Source: Paraniabella defluvii | GTDB taxonomy: Bacteria > Bacteroidota > Bacteroidia > Chitinophagales > Chitinophagaceae | Direction: 5' to 3' | NCBI GenBank assembly: GCA_019316985.1 | Contig: CP079215.1 | Location: 3,658,001-3,722,000 of the forward strand | DNA: 64,000 nucleotides | In this document: one piece after another, positions 63,535 through 64,000 of the stretch | Numbering within the stretch: the first letter of the stretch is position 1 | Layout: each line of letters begins with the position of its first letter | Notes under the pieces: generated by a model | The model's database searches: none | What the model saw: the letters and a program-made list of their open reading frames with translations, nothing else | What the model was told of the DNA's origin: nothing | Made by a program: the position numbers and the translations under genes

Positions 63535-64000
63535 ATGTATCGGTTTAAAAGATTGCTGATAACGGCAATGTGGGTTTCTATTGCCCAAACTTTGACCGCA
63601 CAGCATCATTACAATGCTTGGTTCCGCACTACATTAAGCATTCCATTGGAAGATAAATTCAGGACGGATGTAGAGTTTCAGCACAGGCGGCAAAACGGTT
63701 TTGAAAACAAAAATATGCTGGATAATAACTTGATGTTCACATTCAGGGATTGGGTACATTACCAGCATAACCCAAACTTAAAGTTTTCCGTTTCGCCGTT
63801 TGCCTATTTTTCCCACTATCGCATTATCCAGGATAAAGCAGATAATGAGGCTGCGCCCAATAGCGAGGTACGGTTTTCAGTAGCGCAAGAATTACAGCAC
63901 AAAATATACAAGCGTATTTACCTTGTGAACAGGAATGCTTTGGAATACCGCATTATCAAGAATGTCCCAAACAACATTACAAGGTTTCGCACACGTTTCG
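63535..64000 (+). CDS. DUF2490 outer-membrane-like protein, truncated by window end
   Basis: Start at ATG 63535 (MYRFKRLLITAMWVSIAQTL) with a signal peptide ending LTAQ. The beta-strand pattern (YNAWFRTTLSIPLEDKFRTD, AQELQHKIYKRIYLVNRNAL) matches DUF2490 barrel proteins. The frame is open to the end of the window. It follows the transporter pair by 9 bp and may be the outer-membrane end of the sulfur system. Confidence 0.7.
   Translation, partial: MYRFKRLLITAMWVSIAQTLTAQHHYNAWFRTTLSIPLEDKFRTDVEFQHRRQNGFENKNMLDNNLMFTFRDWVHYQHNPNLKFSVSPFAYFSHYRIIQDKADNEAAPNSEVRFSVAQELQHKIYKRIYLVNRNALEYRIIKNVPNNITRFRTRF

Larger units (their letters stand above)
28592..64000 (+). mobile_element. Integrative and conjugative element, left part (CTnDOT-type transfer module)
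   Basis: The integrase at the left edge, the leftward tra block, rightward mobA-mobC and non-host cargo define one element that runs off the window's right side. Order: integrase, DUF932 and accessory genes, AT-rich defence island, HTH genes, tra genes, probable oriT, mob genes, sulfide cargo. The left boundary is only placed within 28592-28867. Confidence 0.8.

Overview
The window comes from a member of the phylum Bacteroidota, most likely a soil or plant-associated relative of Chitinophagaceae or Sphingobacteriaceae. The evidence is a SusC/SusD pair with fasciclin-domain lipoproteins, Bacteroidota-type promoters (TTTG-containing -7 boxes) and a CTnDOT-type conjugation module. No rRNA, tRNA or CRISPR array is visible. 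Nearly every long gene carries one or more single-base frame slips, mostly at homopolymers and in both host genes and the mobile element, so I treat them mainly as sequence errors. Genes are given with reconstructed full spans and the slip positions are noted.

Region 1 (1-28.6 kb) is host chromosome. Two fasciclin-domain surface lipoproteins precede a SusC/SusD pair and a GH28 enzyme. After a DUF4440 gene comes a DNA-alkylation repair operon: Ada-type AraC/MGMT, a 2OG-Fe(II) oxygenase, an Ada zinc domain and AlkB. Next are an AraC regulator with an NmrA-like protein, a KOW protein and a VOC protein. A second carbohydrate block follows: GH2, GH115 alpha-glucuronidase, a Gfo/Idh/MocA oxidoreductase, a GH106-like rhamnosidase, an esterase and UxuA mannonate dehydratase. 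Together these suggest breakdown of a glucuronate- and rhamnose-containing plant polysaccharide.

Region 2 (about 28.6 kb to beyond 64 kb) is an integrative and conjugative element. It starts with a tyrosine integrase lacking the first catalytic arginine. A DUF932 gene and small accessory genes follow. An AT-rich island (33.0-39.3 kb) then carries defence-type genes: a RES-domain protein joined directly to a GIY-YIG-like protein, an AbiH gene split by an intact IS3-family element, a receiver-only protein, two HTH proteins, and a HEPN-type Ymh/TIGR02391 protein. The transfer genes traQ-O-N-M-L-K-J-I-G-F-E and traD-C-A read leftward. A highly structured non-coding region (52.2-53.0 kb, probable oriT) separates them from rightward mobA, mobB and mobC.

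Region 3 (56.8-64 kb) is element cargo for sulfide/persulfide handling: a Crp/Fnr regulator, TauE/SafE exporter, SQR-like flavoprotein, persulfide dioxygenase-rhodanese fusion, a second rhodanese, small membrane proteins, thioredoxin, two YeeE/YedE-type transporters and a DUF2490 protein. Three promoters in this cargo share a TGTAAC-type operator placed exactly 41 bp from a TTTG -7 box, so the Crp-like protein probably controls it all, including itself.
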